Shown here: piece by piece, positions 23,249 to 36,859 of the stretch
How the letters are laid out: the number at the start of each line of letters is the position of its first letter
How positions within the stretch are numbered: the stretch's first letter is position 1
Source: Solenopsis invicta
Lineage: Eukaryota; Arthropoda; Insecta; Hymenoptera; Formicidae
DNA length: 64,000 nucleotides
Assembly (NCBI RefSeq): GCF_016802725.1
Contig: NC_052676.1
Span: 798,894 to 862,893, forward strand
Reading direction: 5' to 3'
Notes under the pieces: generated by a model
What the model was told of the DNA's origin: nothing
Seen by the model: only the letters and a program-made list of their open reading frames with translations
The model's database searches: none
Translations under genes and position numbers: made by a program

Positions 23249-26200
23249 GGATTAAATTAGTTGACGTAACGGAAGGTTGTTGCACCTCTGCGAGAGCTCC
23301 TCCAGGTACTTAACAGAGGAACTATATTCCAGGATTTCCATTATGCTGCGCGCAAAATAGCCTTTCTCCAAGTTGCCGGGGGGAACAATACGCAGGCTCT
23401 TGACAATACCTTCCAATACGCAAATTCGTGCTTCCTAAAGACATCGAGACTCGTAAACTTTACGCACGACTTACGAACACGAGGATAAGCCGTAACAAAA
23501 AGTCCTCGTGTTGCATTCTTCGGTAAATGAGATTAATAATTGGAATGAGCCCATTCAAAATACAGTTATTTAATCGGACACGCTGTTTTCGAACATTATT
23601 CGAGAATGCTTGAAAAATAACCGGGCCAGAAATTTCGCATTCGCGGCAGAGAGTCCCGTAGGACAAAGGACAAATCCGGGTTACGGAGATGCAGTTGCTG
23701 GAAAGCAAGCCCCTGGAGGACTGGGGTTAAGCCAAAGTCGAGTGCGGCCGTGACCGAGTCCTGCCAGGATCTCTCCTTGTTTCCTCACCTCGTGCAAGAT
23801 TAACCGACGGAGCATTCGGTACGCCCTGCGGCAGGATTAAATGAATTTTTCACGGACATCACTTCTCGTTCCGCCAGATCTTGACAGAGTGCATCAAATC
23901 TCCCAACTTTTCTGAGGAACAAATCGCGGATCGCGCTCGCGCTCGCGTAGATCCTTTTATTACGTCATGCTAATGAGCCTACTTCCCAGATAAATCTTTT
24001 TGTTTTCTTGTTTGCTACTGGATTTACCTGTTTCGGATTAAAATTCACGTCTGTATTTATCTAATCATTATAAATAGAAATGTGTAATTATTTTTAAAAA
24101 ATAACATAAATTCAACGGCAAAATTGAAATAATTAAAAACGTTTCCTTGTTCTCTCACGCTCTTTCTCTTCGTTTATATACGACGCAAGTATTCTTAAGA
24201 TATCTCCGATGCGCAAAATTGTTTCAGCTAACCTGCTTATGCTTTACGTAAACCCATTCATATATCCTGCGAGAATGAAGTACTTAAAGGATTAATTCCC
24301 TTCCTGAAGGTATTCGTTCACGTAGGTGATTTCCTTGGACATAGCCAAAGACTTGCGCGACCTTGCGAGGAAGACTCGCCGAGCAGGGAAGGGAAGTGGC
24401 GCATTATGCACAATAAAGGAGAAACAAGAGGGTAACGTCAGACACACTTAGCGTCGGAACTTTTTGCCGACGGCTCTCAGGCCATCCTTCTTCCCGGCGG
24501 GAAGAACGCCGGGAAGGAAGAGGAAGGTAAATCCAGAGGCAGGATTTAAAACGTTCTCAGCGAGCGTGTAAAACAGCGACGACAACGGCAGAGCCGCGAC
24601 CGCGCAACGACACAAAGTGGACCGGGTAAAATTATTTCAGAGAATCCAGGGAAATTATTCCGGACATTCTTCATCGCGAGAGAAATGTTCACCCTCTCGG
24701 CGACTTTCTTTCTCGTCCTGGGTCCTCGCCCGCGCTGCGGCCGAGCTTCCATTTGTCAGACTACCAAAAGGATCCCGTTGTAGAGCGCGGACGACTATCG
24801 GGAAGAGAAATTGAATGTTGATAGATGAGAATGACGATCGAATGGAAGCTACAAAATGCTTTCTAGTAATTCTTGAACCCATTCTATTCAGCATTACGAA
24901 GAACTCGCCTTTTTAAAGAAGCTCTTTTCATGTTTTTCTCATGTTTCAAAAGTCCGATTTTGTTCTTTTATTCTTCTAATTCAAACAAATTTTCAGCTCT
25001 TGAAATTGCTATTGATTTTTGTTAAATTTGAGTTTATTCTCAGTTTTTACATATTAAACTTTATGTATAAACACTTTATGTAAAACTTTATTTTTACAAA
25101 TCTTTATTTTTATAAAAATGTTTAATTTTGCAATTAATGGTTTACATTTCTACAAAGTTCTTTAAAAGAGCATTTTACATAATCGAATTATAACTTAAAA
25201 TTTTCAATCTGTTAGGCTAATTAAGATTACTTTGTTTTTAAAATACATTTACAAATATTTTACGATTGTACTAACAAAAAAATATGTTTCAATTATTTTT
25301 AAATCGTTACATTTCTTCTCTCTCTCTCTCTTCTCTAAATCCAATTCCAAAGCTCTCCGAAGACGCCAATCATTTCATCTAGTGTCTATTTTGATAATAG
25401 ATAGAACAAAGAAAAGTTCCAATCCCACCAAAGCGTCGGCGAACTGTTCAATAGCTCAAATGCGCTTTGACCAATAGAGGCCAGTTGTTAAGCGGTCGTT
25501 CACGCGGGAGAGCGCATCCTTGCTTCTGGAAGGGGTTTACTGGCCGATTTATCGATCACGTTAAATGTCTTCGCGCGATCCGATCCGTTCCCTCCGCGAA
25601 TTATGAGGACCACGTCGTTGTGAGTCACAGCCTCCGTTGAGCGATCTAACGACTCAAGTTCAGCACCCGTTCGCAGGCGAAGTGGCTTTTGTCCGGCTTT
25701 TGTCGGTACCGGATCGATCATCTATAAACGGCTTCTCGTTCAACCTGTGCGGCTCTATCGAGGCCGTCGCGTTCGTCCACAGATCGGACGCGACGTATCG
25801 ATTACTTCGTCCCGCTGCACAATGCCGCCGCGGATTATGGCACTTGGACGATTTCTTCGGGACGTACATCCCCCGAGCGAGTGCGGGTTCTATCGCCCGA
25901 CCTGCTACACATTTTATACAAGTGGTCCAGGGCTGTACGTTTCTATATTGCTTTTAAATAATTGATTAGAAATTATAAGCATTTACTTTGTTTCCAAAAG
26001 TTAATAAATATATTAAATAAAAAGTAGAGAAATATAACTTTTTGTAAAGCAAATAAACTTTCCGTTGGTATTTAACATTGATCCCAGTTTCTATCGAACT
26101 GGTTTTACGATAAAAAAACAACTTTGCACGCGCGATTTAGCACAACAATTTATTGCGTGCAATTTTTAGAGTACTTCTGAATTCGCTCGTGGATAAATGC

Positions 26201-29200
26201 GGTATCAGTCGATATCACGGCTATAGGTATACGATGAGATGGACACGAAGAGGGAGAGAAAGAAGAGAATTTCGAGGACGATTCAATATTGACTATTGCC
26301 CAATGAGAGTGAGGTGTACTCGACATCAAACGAATTCATTCGCGTGCAAGATTCCCTCGTTCACGTCTACGTTTTTATCCATGAATCGGACGTACCTCGA
26401 ATCGCTGGCAGAAAAAACGAATATATATATATTAAAAGAGGTAGCGCTTGTGTATACACAGAGTTTGGTAGAAAAAAAAATCGATTGGGTATCAATGGAG
26501 AAAGTCAAAAGTCGGAAAATACGATAAATTCGCAGTACCAAAAAGTCAATAGAATCAAAAGCTCGAAGCGTTGAAGAATTACGTAGTATGGAAATATTGA
26601 AAATTTTTGACGGATCTTTAAATCCAAAAATGAAGGAGAGTTAAAAAATTTCGAAGGTTAAACATTTGCGAAAGGTAGAAAAAGAAGGCGTTAAAGTAGT
26701 TAAATTTTTTAAGCAAGGAACGTGTCTTGTACATTTTAACAGGTAAAATTTGTATTTGCCGGTCGTATTTGCCCGGTATATAATCTACCTTTAGGAATAC
26801 GCACAAACGACCGTCGACGGATTATTTAAACAAATGCGCTCTCGTTAACGACGACGGAAATGTCGCTAGCAGTCACGGGCCGCGTTTACATTAGTTGCTT
26901 GTCAGGTGGTACGGACACAGGCTAGGTGGAAGCGATTTATGGGGGGAATAAAGCCGAAACACGCTCGACAGACTCCACCGATAAACAACGTTATAAACAA
27001 TCTGCCATTGATTACAAGCACAAAGATCGATCGACGATTTTCGTGGATTTATGGCAGGATTTTTGGGTGCCTCTCACAGATAATCAAGCTATTCTTTCAG
27101 TCAGGATTAAAGTCCTCGAGACGTAAAAAAGGGGTTTAACGATGAGTAACGATTATTGAATTTACGATATTGATTCGAACTCGCGAGAAGGATTTGAATC
27201 AACCTGTTCACAATCACTCACTAAGAAGAATCGATTAATTACACACTGTAAGTTTCGTGTATGTTCATCGACGGGCAAAAGAAATTTCCGCTGGATTTAT
27301 AACGAAATATATGCGTGAAATTCGTAGCGGAATTATTGCGCGCGTTTTCCGTTTCACGTGTCACGCTTCCGTCGAGTCCGGTGTCCGGTATGGATTGATT
27401 GGCCGGTGGTTTAATTAATGAACGATCGCGATACGATGAGCGGGACGCGATCATTTTGGGAGAAAAACCGCGCGGGCGGCTCGGTCGTCGTCCTACGATA
27501 ATTGATGACGCTGACAGAAAATTGATAATTCATTGTTCACGTCCGGACGAAACGAATAGATGGGCCGCGTCAGCGAAATAACAGAAATCACGATCCGACT
27601 TCAACTGTCGGTCGGTGCCGCGCGCAGTTTTGTTGTTGCGTTCGACAACTGCACCTGCACCAGCTGCGTTCCCAAAAGACCCTTGCGAAACGAGCGTTAA
27701 GGCCACCACGTCTTCCACTCTCAACCGATTGATCCAATTTTCAATATCGAATCCTGACAAATGTCCAAAATTGGAATACTACTCAGTCACCAAGATTTTC
27801 GACTTTTAACAGTTTTCAGAACCGTGACATTCTAATATCCTTAAGCCTTTTAGCTTCCGAAATAGTTAAAACTTTGTATCCCACGATTGATAGATTGTCG
27901 AATTTTTCTTTAAAGCGACGGGGGTCCGGGAAGCTTCAACTTTAAGCTGATCTCTGGGACTTGGAAATATCGAATTCGTCTTTGCTAGGTTTTCGGAACA
28001 TATAGACGAATTCAGAGGTCTATAGCTCCTTTGGAGCAACCGAACGTAACCTCAGCAGCAAACACCGGATATGAACGTAGTTTCCCAAGATAACTACGTA
28101 ATAGTTTGAGCACCGAGTGGGAGGTCGGGTGCTACGCGCGCGATCAATGGCGAGTTTAAGTCTTGAATTTATAGGGTTGCTTAAGGATATCCCATCTAGA
28201 TATTATTGACTTTGAGAGCCACTGGACATTCGCGAAATACCTGTTTCCATTGCTAATAGACGGTATATCCGAGATACAATAGGTCTTTCAGGCTGAGCTT
28301 ACGTAAGGCTTACTACTTGCTAGTTACGTCCTTTACCAATATTGTTAGAGATTATGAACAAATTAACGAGTGAGTAGAACCGAGTGAGAGCGAGTGAGCA
28401 GCAAAGTGATTGAATTATTCAGAGTTATCAAAATATAAATGCTCGCTCTTGTATGGAATAAACACGAAATGTAATTTATTTGAGAAACTAGAGAAATTAT
28501 TGAAAGCAGTAGACAGCTTAATGCGTTTATGCACTTTTCGTTATGCAATCTTGCATAAATATAAATTAGCATAAATGGATTAAAGATTAAATTATTAGAG
28601 CAGAAGGCAGCTATCCGCAACATAAAGTGTAATCTTCACCTGGAGAACAAAATAAAATAATCTTTTACGGTCTTATAGCTGAGTTTTTATTTTTTCTCAA
28701 CTTTCCAGTGAACAGTCCAATTCCAGACTGTAATAACATTTATACTGCCTTGGCAACTTTTCGACGTCGTGCTATTTAAAGTCACAAGTTCATCAAAGAG
28801 TAATTTTTTAATTCGCAAATCCAATTTGTTTGATCTTTCCCAATCTTGCTCGACGAGCTTCATCGTGCTATTCAATAAAAATCGAATTGCGTCATGCTTG
28901 AATCGCTTGAACATATTGCAGGTAGATATCGACTCTGGCGGAGCTGCGGGCAGCGCGGCGCTATCGATCGTTATTCTGATTAGCACGGTAGAATTCGCGC
29001 GTACGATACGTTCGTTCATGCAGATGCGGGTGCACGCACCGGCGGCCATTGCGGTTTTTAACGATGGCCAGGACGAAACGGCGCGACGCCCGGGTACTCG
29101 TATAAGCATCGACGTAAATCCCGAATTACGGCACGGTAGATCATAACGGTTTTGTTGCATTGTTATTATTCGGACGCGTGCGCGAACTCACGTCGCGTCG

Positions 29201-30242
29201 TGTCGTTACGGCCTCCGCTACACGCGATTGATTTCAAGCAAACTGCGCTTCCGACTTTATTGTCCGACGCCTGTTTCGATGCGGCACGCCGAGAATCACG
29301 TGGTACCCACCATTTCCGCCCCTCGTAATCGCTTCCTCTCGCACGCAAATAACATTTGGAGAAGCGATTCGGCCGTTCCACTTTTTGCCCCGGGATGAAT
29401 TATTATTACATTTGCCACAGAATTCGTCGATCTCTCACTCATCATTATCACATATAACCAGCATAATTCATAGGTGAAGTATGGATGGAAAATTGAGATT
29501 AGATATTATAACGTCAATCTATCTTGCATCCGTAATTGTATTTGCACTCTTGAATGATGAATGAGACTAGTCAACGTTTACATATATTTATGTCTTCAAT
29601 ATTTTAGTAAAAATTTCTTTGCAGCAATTACGTATTGCATTACTGTGTGCGTAATTATTTATTTATTGTTACATATTTCATGTAATTAGAGAAAGAATAA
29701 TGTTTGTTGTCAATATCAAATCAAACTCTTGTTTCTTCCATTATTGTATTCCAATTTAATCTTTATCCTAAAAGTACAAAATATTTGATTTATTGCAACA
29801 TCATCGGAGTAATACGATAGTTTTGCAACACTCTGGACATTGCACGCAATACTATTAGAATGACCTAGATAATGGGTCGGCCACTCGGCAGGACGTCGGC
29901 GAAATTACGGGGTAGTCGCCATACCTTTTCAGGAAACACAAAATGGAAGGATTAACATCCTCCAGCCGACTATAATAATAGAATTACCCCGACAACGAGC
30001 TTGGGATTTTCGGAGGCCCAAGTTACACGCCCGCAAAAATACTGCCCCACAGCGTAATGTCGTAGCACGGACGATAATCCGGTCGTGGATGAAGTTGAAA
30101 ATGGTGTGGAAATACACCGCCACCCTCGCCAAGCCGTAAACCGCTTTGTACATCGTCCCGCTTTTTCCGGGGAACGGACGTAAACTTGCGGTACTAAGAT
30201 AAATTTCTTAAGAAATCCATTGCCTAAAGTCAGCCAAAATTG

Positions 30243-30257
30243 TTTTTTTTTTTTTTT
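30243..30257. repeat. Poly(T) tract
   Basis: Fifteen consecutive T residues in otherwise ordinary intron sequence. Confidence 0.85.
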
Positions 30258-32551
30258 CGATAAAATAACTTGTAAATAATAAAAAAGTTGGATCATGAAA
30301 AAGAAACTTGAAAAGTAATAATACAGGAGACGTAGATAATAATCTATAAATCTATAAATATGAATTAAAAGTTATAAAAAAGAGAGATGTATTTAATTTC
30401 AATTAAAAAAAACTCTAATATCACTATTACATTTACATAATATAATATCAAATACATTTTTATTAATATTGTATTAAAAAATATTACTATAAAAGATGAG
30501 CGAATACATTTGATAATTATTTATGCTTTTAATAAAATTTCGAGAAAGTTACTGTAATTTTTTATAAGAGCTATCCTAATTAAAATATATAACTCTCTTA
30601 CAATATATTAAACAATATAATTTGCTTATAGTCGATCTTGGCCTGTAAGCGCTATAGTAATTTTACGACCATCTTAAAAGCCAACTCAATAGCCAAAGGG
30701 ATATAAAGGAACGTTTATTATATTTGAAACAATAAATGTCCATTATCATTATTCACCATGAGTAAGCACCGGGGATGTTGTAAAGGGAATATTATATTAT
30801 ACAGGTTAAAAAATCATTTAACAGAAGATTCAAAGCAGTCATAGCTCCATTTTTAGTTTTTGAATAGACGGTCATTTTGCAAATGATAACAGAAAATATT
30901 GGAAGAGAGAGGAGATGCTATTTCTGTATACCTTTTACCGCAAACCAGGGCAGCCCCTTCAGTCCTCGTGTAATCCCCGAATACATCATCCGAAAGCGAC
31001 TACTGGCTAAATTTTCGATTTGGAAATAGGGCACGCTGTTGTACGATGAATGATTTCTTTTCATATTTTAGGAGATATCAAAAATACCAAAGGAAGATAC
31101 GTCATATCACAGGGTAGACTATTCCTGTGATATAAAATTGTTATTTATTAAAAAAAAATTTTATTTCTTGTAACGTGTCCCCGTGCTTTTTAATATTTTC
31201 TAGAAAGTAGGATAAGATCAATTTGCATCAGTCTGTTTTATCAGTAATGAGAAAATTATAACGTATACATTTAGATTGCATTTGAGAAGGAAAGGGGAGA
31301 GTGGAATTTATTGTGATTCGGTCCAACTTCGTGCATGCAATTTAATGGTAGAAATAAGTTTGGCAATCTTTGGAAAACTTTCTTATCTCTTTAACCGAGG
31401 CGAGATAAAACACGATGACTACGGTATGAGTGCAAACCAAGGAAAGTCCCAGTCGCAACTATGATTACGCAGCTAATTGTACCTAATCGCACTAGACCCC
31501 ATCAGTTTCTTCGATGTCTGTGTATCTTTCTTCCTCGACGACCCACTTTCAGCCATGCCTTTCCTCCTCCTTATCATCTCGCACATTTTCCGGGAAACAT
31601 ATTTCATACTTTCGACGATCCAATTTAGATTCGTGATAAGAAATATCCACCATTACCAACTATGTCGTTGGATCATTATTTATAAGAATTTTCTAAGTTC
31701 AAATATTTCTAGATGCCTCTCTAGTTTATTAACCTTTAAGATACCATATGAAAAAAAGTACCTTCTTGTTACGATCATGGATAACTTATATTCAACTACT
31801 TTTTCGTCTATTTAAAGTGATTTAAAAAAATCTCTAAAAATTTATTACACATATCTTCAAATTTCCAGAACAAATGTCTGTATTTCATTTTGGAAAAAAA
31901 AATGTGATATAACTTGATTACCTTTAAAATTTCGAGAAACAAAATATAAAATTAATGAGACACAATCATTAAAGTCCCCCACGACTAAAACTTAAAAGTT
32001 ATTTATCAGCAAATAAACATTATAGTATTAAATAACGCGTGATAAAAAATTAACGAGGTAATAACAGTTGTTGTATTACAATTAAAAATTCAAAACACTA
32101 TGTTTTATTTTATATACTATTTAAATGTTAATATTGTGATAGAAATGTTGTAATAAATTACATTTATTTCATACGCACATATATAAATATTTTAAATAAA
32201 TAATATTCTTAATAAAATTTTGAAATTCTTAAGTAGTGCGTATATTGAATTATACTATATTTACATATTAACACGATTTTTATAGTGTCGTCATAGCTCC
32301 TTAAATTTTCTCAAGTCCTAATCTTCTTGACGAGGAACGCTGTAGAGTAATTATATTTTGCAGGGAATGAAAATTTTCCTGGGGAAAAACCCCGCGGGTG
32401 ATTCTCGCCACGCGCTGAAGGGTTCGGCATAATCCAGGATGTGAAATACGAGACAGTCGCGTTGCCTCGTGAAAGTATAACGGGCGACTGTTAAGTAGGA
32501 ATATAGAGTCCGGCACGGGCAAGCACGGCCGCATAAATTTCGCTATGAACG

Positions 32552-32576
32552 CGAAGAGAGAGAGAGAAAGAGAGAC
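32552..32576. repeat. GA-rich microsatellite
   Basis: GA dinucleotides with one AA interruption on the plus strand, at the edge of a moderately GC-rich patch (32300-32800). These are potential GAGA-factor sites, although no gene is recognised beside them. Confidence 0.75.
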
Positions 32577-34169
32577 GAGCAGCGCTTTACGCATTTATGG
32601 CGGGCATAAAAGAATGTGGATTTTATAAATGAAACATTCCGGTCTCTAGCGGCAGGACGCGGGGGAAATAAGGACGACAGTCGTGCCTGTTACGTGAAAT
32701 TTTCAGCGTTGCCGGTAGAACGCTTGTTAACAGTTTATGGCTGCTATGGCCATGTATGTTTCTCCGCTTCCTGTCTGCGCCACCGAATTTATTCCCGCCT
32801 ACTTTGAGCTTATTGGCTCTCTGCGAAAAATTTCCGCCTTAATATCGCGAAAAAAATTCTGTTTCACCCATTTTAATTTCACAGAAATTCATTTGCAATC
32901 CTTTATTTGCATCTGGGTCAAATAAATTATTATTTTAATTTTTTATTCATTATTCACATGCACGTACTTACTTTTTTTGTTATGTAAATGTCATATTTTT
33001 TAAAATGAATCCTACTTTCTATTTGTAATGAAAAATTGATATATAAATGTATTACTTTTATTCAATTTATTCATTTACTTTATCAACAATAAATTGACAA
33101 AATTAATCTAATTGACTAAATTTAAGAAACTAAAATTTAGAATGATTTTGTCAAATTACGAAAAAAATGATTTAAATTATTGAATCTTTTAATTAGATTT
33201 AAATTAAATTTGTAACGTCGAGAAGCGAGTATTCAGACCTCGCACACTCAATCATTGTTTCATTTAGGTTATGAATTTCCTACGTTATAAATCTGTTTCT
33301 GTCTGACAAATCAAAATATGATGAGTCGAAATTATCTCTCTCGCATTAGCACCAGAGTAATTTTCGTTATATCGAGGGTGAAAAAGGTAGGAAAAGATTA
33401 AAAAGGGAAGAGAAACTGTGGGACGTTTCCATCACGGCGCACTTTTCAACCTCGTGGCTCTTTTATTGGTAGCACAATGTGATTAGAGAGGCGTCGATAA
33501 TGGAGTTACGGGAAGAATCGTCCTGGGATGACAATAAAGTGACGATTAACGCAAAGTCTATTCCCTTTCGAGATCTCACGTTTTTTTCCTTGGTCGCAAT
33601 CGATCAAGGATTAACGACTTATGACTCAACGAAAAGAGATACCTTTCAAATATTAGCGTTCCAGATATTTAACAGAGACATGACAAAGTTCTTGACCAGC
33701 GAAATATATTTACATTAACAAAAAGATTATTAAATTGAAAAAAATTACAATGCAATTGTTTTGTATCATAACGGTAGTAAAGTCATTCTCGTTTAATCAG
33801 CGATACTTTCTGTAAAGCTTCTCGAAAGGGACCTGTAACAGATCTGTTTTATTTGATTAAAGATGAAGAAAATCAAACGGAGGTCTGTGCTTCGATCAAG
33901 CATATATATGTCGTGTAAGAAACATGATAAAATGGATTCTCATACGCTGAAATTAGTTAAATTAACAGTGAATTAAGTCTCTTCTGACAGCCAATTGTCC
34001 TTGGCCTCTCTTCTTTTCTCAGCCTCCTTCAATCTAACCTCTTCTTAGTCGAGTCCCCAACTCCAATGTAAGGCAGTAAACGGCCTTGTCATCGTCGACC
34101 ATTGATTCCTCCCAAGTTTGGTAGAAAGGACTATTAATCAGGCGCTCCAGCTCGTTTCTGCTGTCGCGA

Positions 34170-34280
34170 GACTGGAGAAGAAAGGACGAAGAAGAGACGA
34201 AGGACGCACGGATGAGACAGGAGGCGGGGGGAGGGAAGGGAGGGAAAAGTCGTTGGGGGTAGAGGGAAGGAGGTTGAAAG
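34170..34280 (+). repeat. Polypurine tract with G-quadruplex motif
   Basis: Over about 110 bases the plus strand is almost entirely A and G. Inside it, 34226-34244 reads as G6, A, G3, AA, G3, A, G3, which satisfies the standard four-run G-quadruplex pattern with loops of only 1-2 bases. Short loops usually mean a stable structure. Open frames across it on both strands are low-complexity and not credible genes. Confidence 0.75.
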
Positions 34281-34344
34281 CAATATTTCAAGCGGAGATC
34301 AGACCGCCGGCCCTTTTCTTCTTCGACGGCCATTAACTCGAATT

Positions 34345-35640
34345 ACGGTCGCTTCGCCGGCTACCTTGAAAAGATGAACTCCAGGACGAGGACGAAGACA
34401 AGGACATCTTCTTCGAAGGTGGCAAGCGGCACCGACTCTTTACGATTTTGCTGGCGACCAAAGCCGAAGCGTATAGCAGCTTCCGCAAGACGTCTACGTT
34501 TCACGCCGTAGAATCTACGTCGTTTGCCTTACTCGTAAAACCCGAGCACCGAGCCATGACTTTACGTGACTGTGATTTTACGTTTGGAAAAAAGATGAGA
34601 AGGTACTAGTACCCGACGTTATTTTTGCTGCCATCGAGAAAAGATATGATGAGACACCATTTCGTTTAAAACCGAAGATCTTGGTGTCATTACTCGAACT
34701 GATAATTGATGCGCCTTTAGGATTTAGATTCTATTACAGATCCTTGATAAATTTTTGTCTCTTGTGGTAAATTTATAATATACACAAAAATTTTTATTTT
34801 TCACTTTTATAGACTTGAAAAATATTGGTAAATGAAATTTTGAAATTTTGATGATTAAAAAAGTATTTAGTAATTTATTTAAAAACTTTTTTACCAAATA
34901 CGTGTGTCTACAAAATGAATTTTTTAGTTTTTAAAATGAATTTAATATATTTTAACTTCCATTAAACATTATATTAATACGGTTTAAAAGTACTATTAAC
35001 TAAAAGTACTATTAAAGTAATTAATCCTACAGAATTTTTCAAGGGAGACAATAAAGCCCGGCGAGAACGAAATTGAGAAGCCGCAAAAGTGTAATTGCTC
35101 TAGCGAAGCCTTTTTAAGCTTTGATCTCTATCACACATGTCAATCATACATCCCACTCAATCAAACTTTGATGCTGTTATAGAGTGACATAGAGAAGGAC
35201 GTAGAGAAGGGCGATTGTAAAGAGAACAACTTAACGGGTTATTAGAAAGCGACTGTACGTAAGGCGAGTGTTAATTGGCGACAGCGGTCGTTTTAATTAC
35301 CAACCTAGCGACTAATTGCCTCACTAATTCCCAGGCTTTCCACTTACAACGCACCGTCGTCGTCGTCGATCCGTCTCTCGAATCTCCGATATCACGTTCC
35401 ACCATTCGGTCGAGGAAAAAGTTTAATGGTCGACTGAGTATTAAACAATTAGACGTTTCCAGGTCTGAATCTACGAATTACGTTCTTTAATTAAGGACTT
35501 CCGAGACTTTGCGTTGAGGCTTCGCGTTACTGGAAGGATTCAAGGATCCGAAATCCTGGATCATCTAGGATTCTTCAAACTTAAACTCCTTAAGAATTAT
35601 ATTATATTAGTCAAAAGATCTTTTACTTGAATAAAATCGA
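34345..35640. other. Presumed intron, no gene seen
   Basis: A moderately GC-rich part (34345-34720) is followed by AT-rich DNA to about 35030. A second GC-richer patch with CGTCGTCGTCGTC lies at about 35270-35580. Open frames are at most 71 codons and unrecognised. Confidence 0.5.
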
Positions 35641-35673
35641 ATTATAAAGATTATAAAGATTATAAAGATTAAG
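35641..35673. repeat. 9-bp tandem repeat
   Basis: ATTATAAAG is present three times without error (35641-35667) and is followed by a partial ATTAAG copy. It is a small, apparently recent tandem expansion. Confidence 0.85.
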
Positions 35674-35811
35674 CCAATAATTCTTTGTAAGTAAGATGCA
35701 TAATAATTGTACAAATACATTAAAGAAAAGAGCAACCTGGAATATCCAACGCGTAAAACAAATTTTATTCTTTACGATTGAAACTATATTAAATTGGGGC
35801 TAGCGCGTGTG

Positions 35812-35815
<4 letters not shown>

Positions 35816-35847
<32 letters not shown>
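35816..35847. repeat. TG dinucleotide microsatellite
   Basis: Sixteen perfect TG units, the longest clean dinucleotide run in the window after the compound one near 39917. It is likely to be length-polymorphic. Confidence 0.95.
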
Positions 35848-35849
<2 letters not shown>

Positions 35850-36715
35850 AAAAGGATCGGATATTATTGATGCATGACAATAATATTTGCTGTAGTGGAA
35901 CGGATCAACGTTTAGCCTAGAATCGTCTTCCGACTGGACGGGAGAAACTCACGTTTACGAGGTGGAATCCTGCGGAATTTTATGAGCACCGCCCGTACTC
36001 GCGCTCGAGCTACACACCGATAAATCGCCGGATTGACCGCCATCTTACATTCGCGAGGCTCGTATTCAGGTTACATCGCAGATGCCTTCCAAATAATCCC
36101 GTTTTCTCGCGCGTTTATTCCACGAAATAGTATGATACAAAAATTCCATGACCTCGATAGGAAAGGGCAACGGCCATCAACACTATGATCCCGGGCTATT
36201 CCATGTGACGACTCGTATTGGAACGTACTAAAAGGAGGATATCGGATTTATGGCCATGAAACCCGGGGAACGGTCTTTGCCCGAATTCCGATGAGAGATT
36301 GATTGACTCTGTTTACGGAAGTGAGTCGCGAACGTAGCTTCTTTTTGCCTTAAATTCTTACTTATCAACAATGTACATTAAAATTCATGGAAGAGACTTA
36401 ACGCTCGAATCCTGCAGGCATCAACGGGCGACGGTTTCAGCAAATTTTAAATTCGCTGAAGATCAATAAGAATTCTAGAAATTTATTATCTTACTTTGAA
36501 CTCTTCTGGAACTATAAAAATTCCAATAATAAATACCAATATTCATAAAATATTTACAAACCCATAGAAAAGGAAAATCTAAATGCCTTCGTGTATTTGG
36601 TCAGCTTTCACAAGCTGGGATAATTCTGGAGAAATCTTACAAAGTATATATATCTTTTCTTCCTGTGACGCTGTGGTTCCCTTTATACGCGGCTTCTACA
36701 TACGAAATCTTCCAA

Positions 36716-36825
36716 GTAACTCTTTGGCAATCCTAGAGCAACTCCCCTGCAATCCTTTCCAAGTCCTGAAGCAAATTCTCCGCAACTCTAGAACAACTCT
36801 TCTGCAACCCTGGGGCAGCTCTCCT
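36716..36825. repeat. Degenerate 11-bp minisatellite, ten units
   Basis: Ten consecutive 11-bp units fit the pattern GCAAyyCTnnn, for example GCAACTCTAGA (36782-36792), ACAACTCTTCT (36793-36803), GCAATCCTAGA (36727-36737) and GCAACTCCCCT (36738-36748). Odd and even units resemble each other more, suggesting a 22-bp higher-order unit. The array lies within a 118-codon open frame (36583-36939) and so could be read as a short peptide repeat, but nothing else supports coding. It abuts a CpG-rich patch on its right. Confidence 0.75.
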
Positions 36826-36859
36826 CTGGGACTCTTGTCCTGCCGTTCGGAAGAACTGA

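Larger units (their letters stand above)
19447..34160 (+). other. Presumed neuroligin intron 1, middle-left part
   Basis: No recognisable exon is present. CpG-rich or GC-rich patches stand out at about 20130-20480 (with an octamer-like ATGCAAAT at 20230-20237 and a YY1/Pho-like AAGATGGCGG at 20413-20422), 21000-21360, 22230-22620, 24360-24800, 25500-25900, 27340-27770 and 28920-29400. Quasi-repetitive purine-skewed DNA occurs at about 22930-23130 and 26490-26690. AT-rich stretches separate the patches, notably 30300-30650 and 31800-32290. Confidence 0.55.

Noticed and set aside
28920..29140. Possible neuroligin exon 2 after an acceptor-like ATTGCAG
   Set aside because: Joined in phase 1, the frame meets a stop after about 17 codons and shows no esterase-fold motif.
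28687..29160. 157-codon minus-strand and 125-codon plus-strand frames over the same DNA
   Set aside because: They oppose each other in a CpG-rich patch, half of each lies in AT-rich low-complexity sequence, and neither resembles a family I know.
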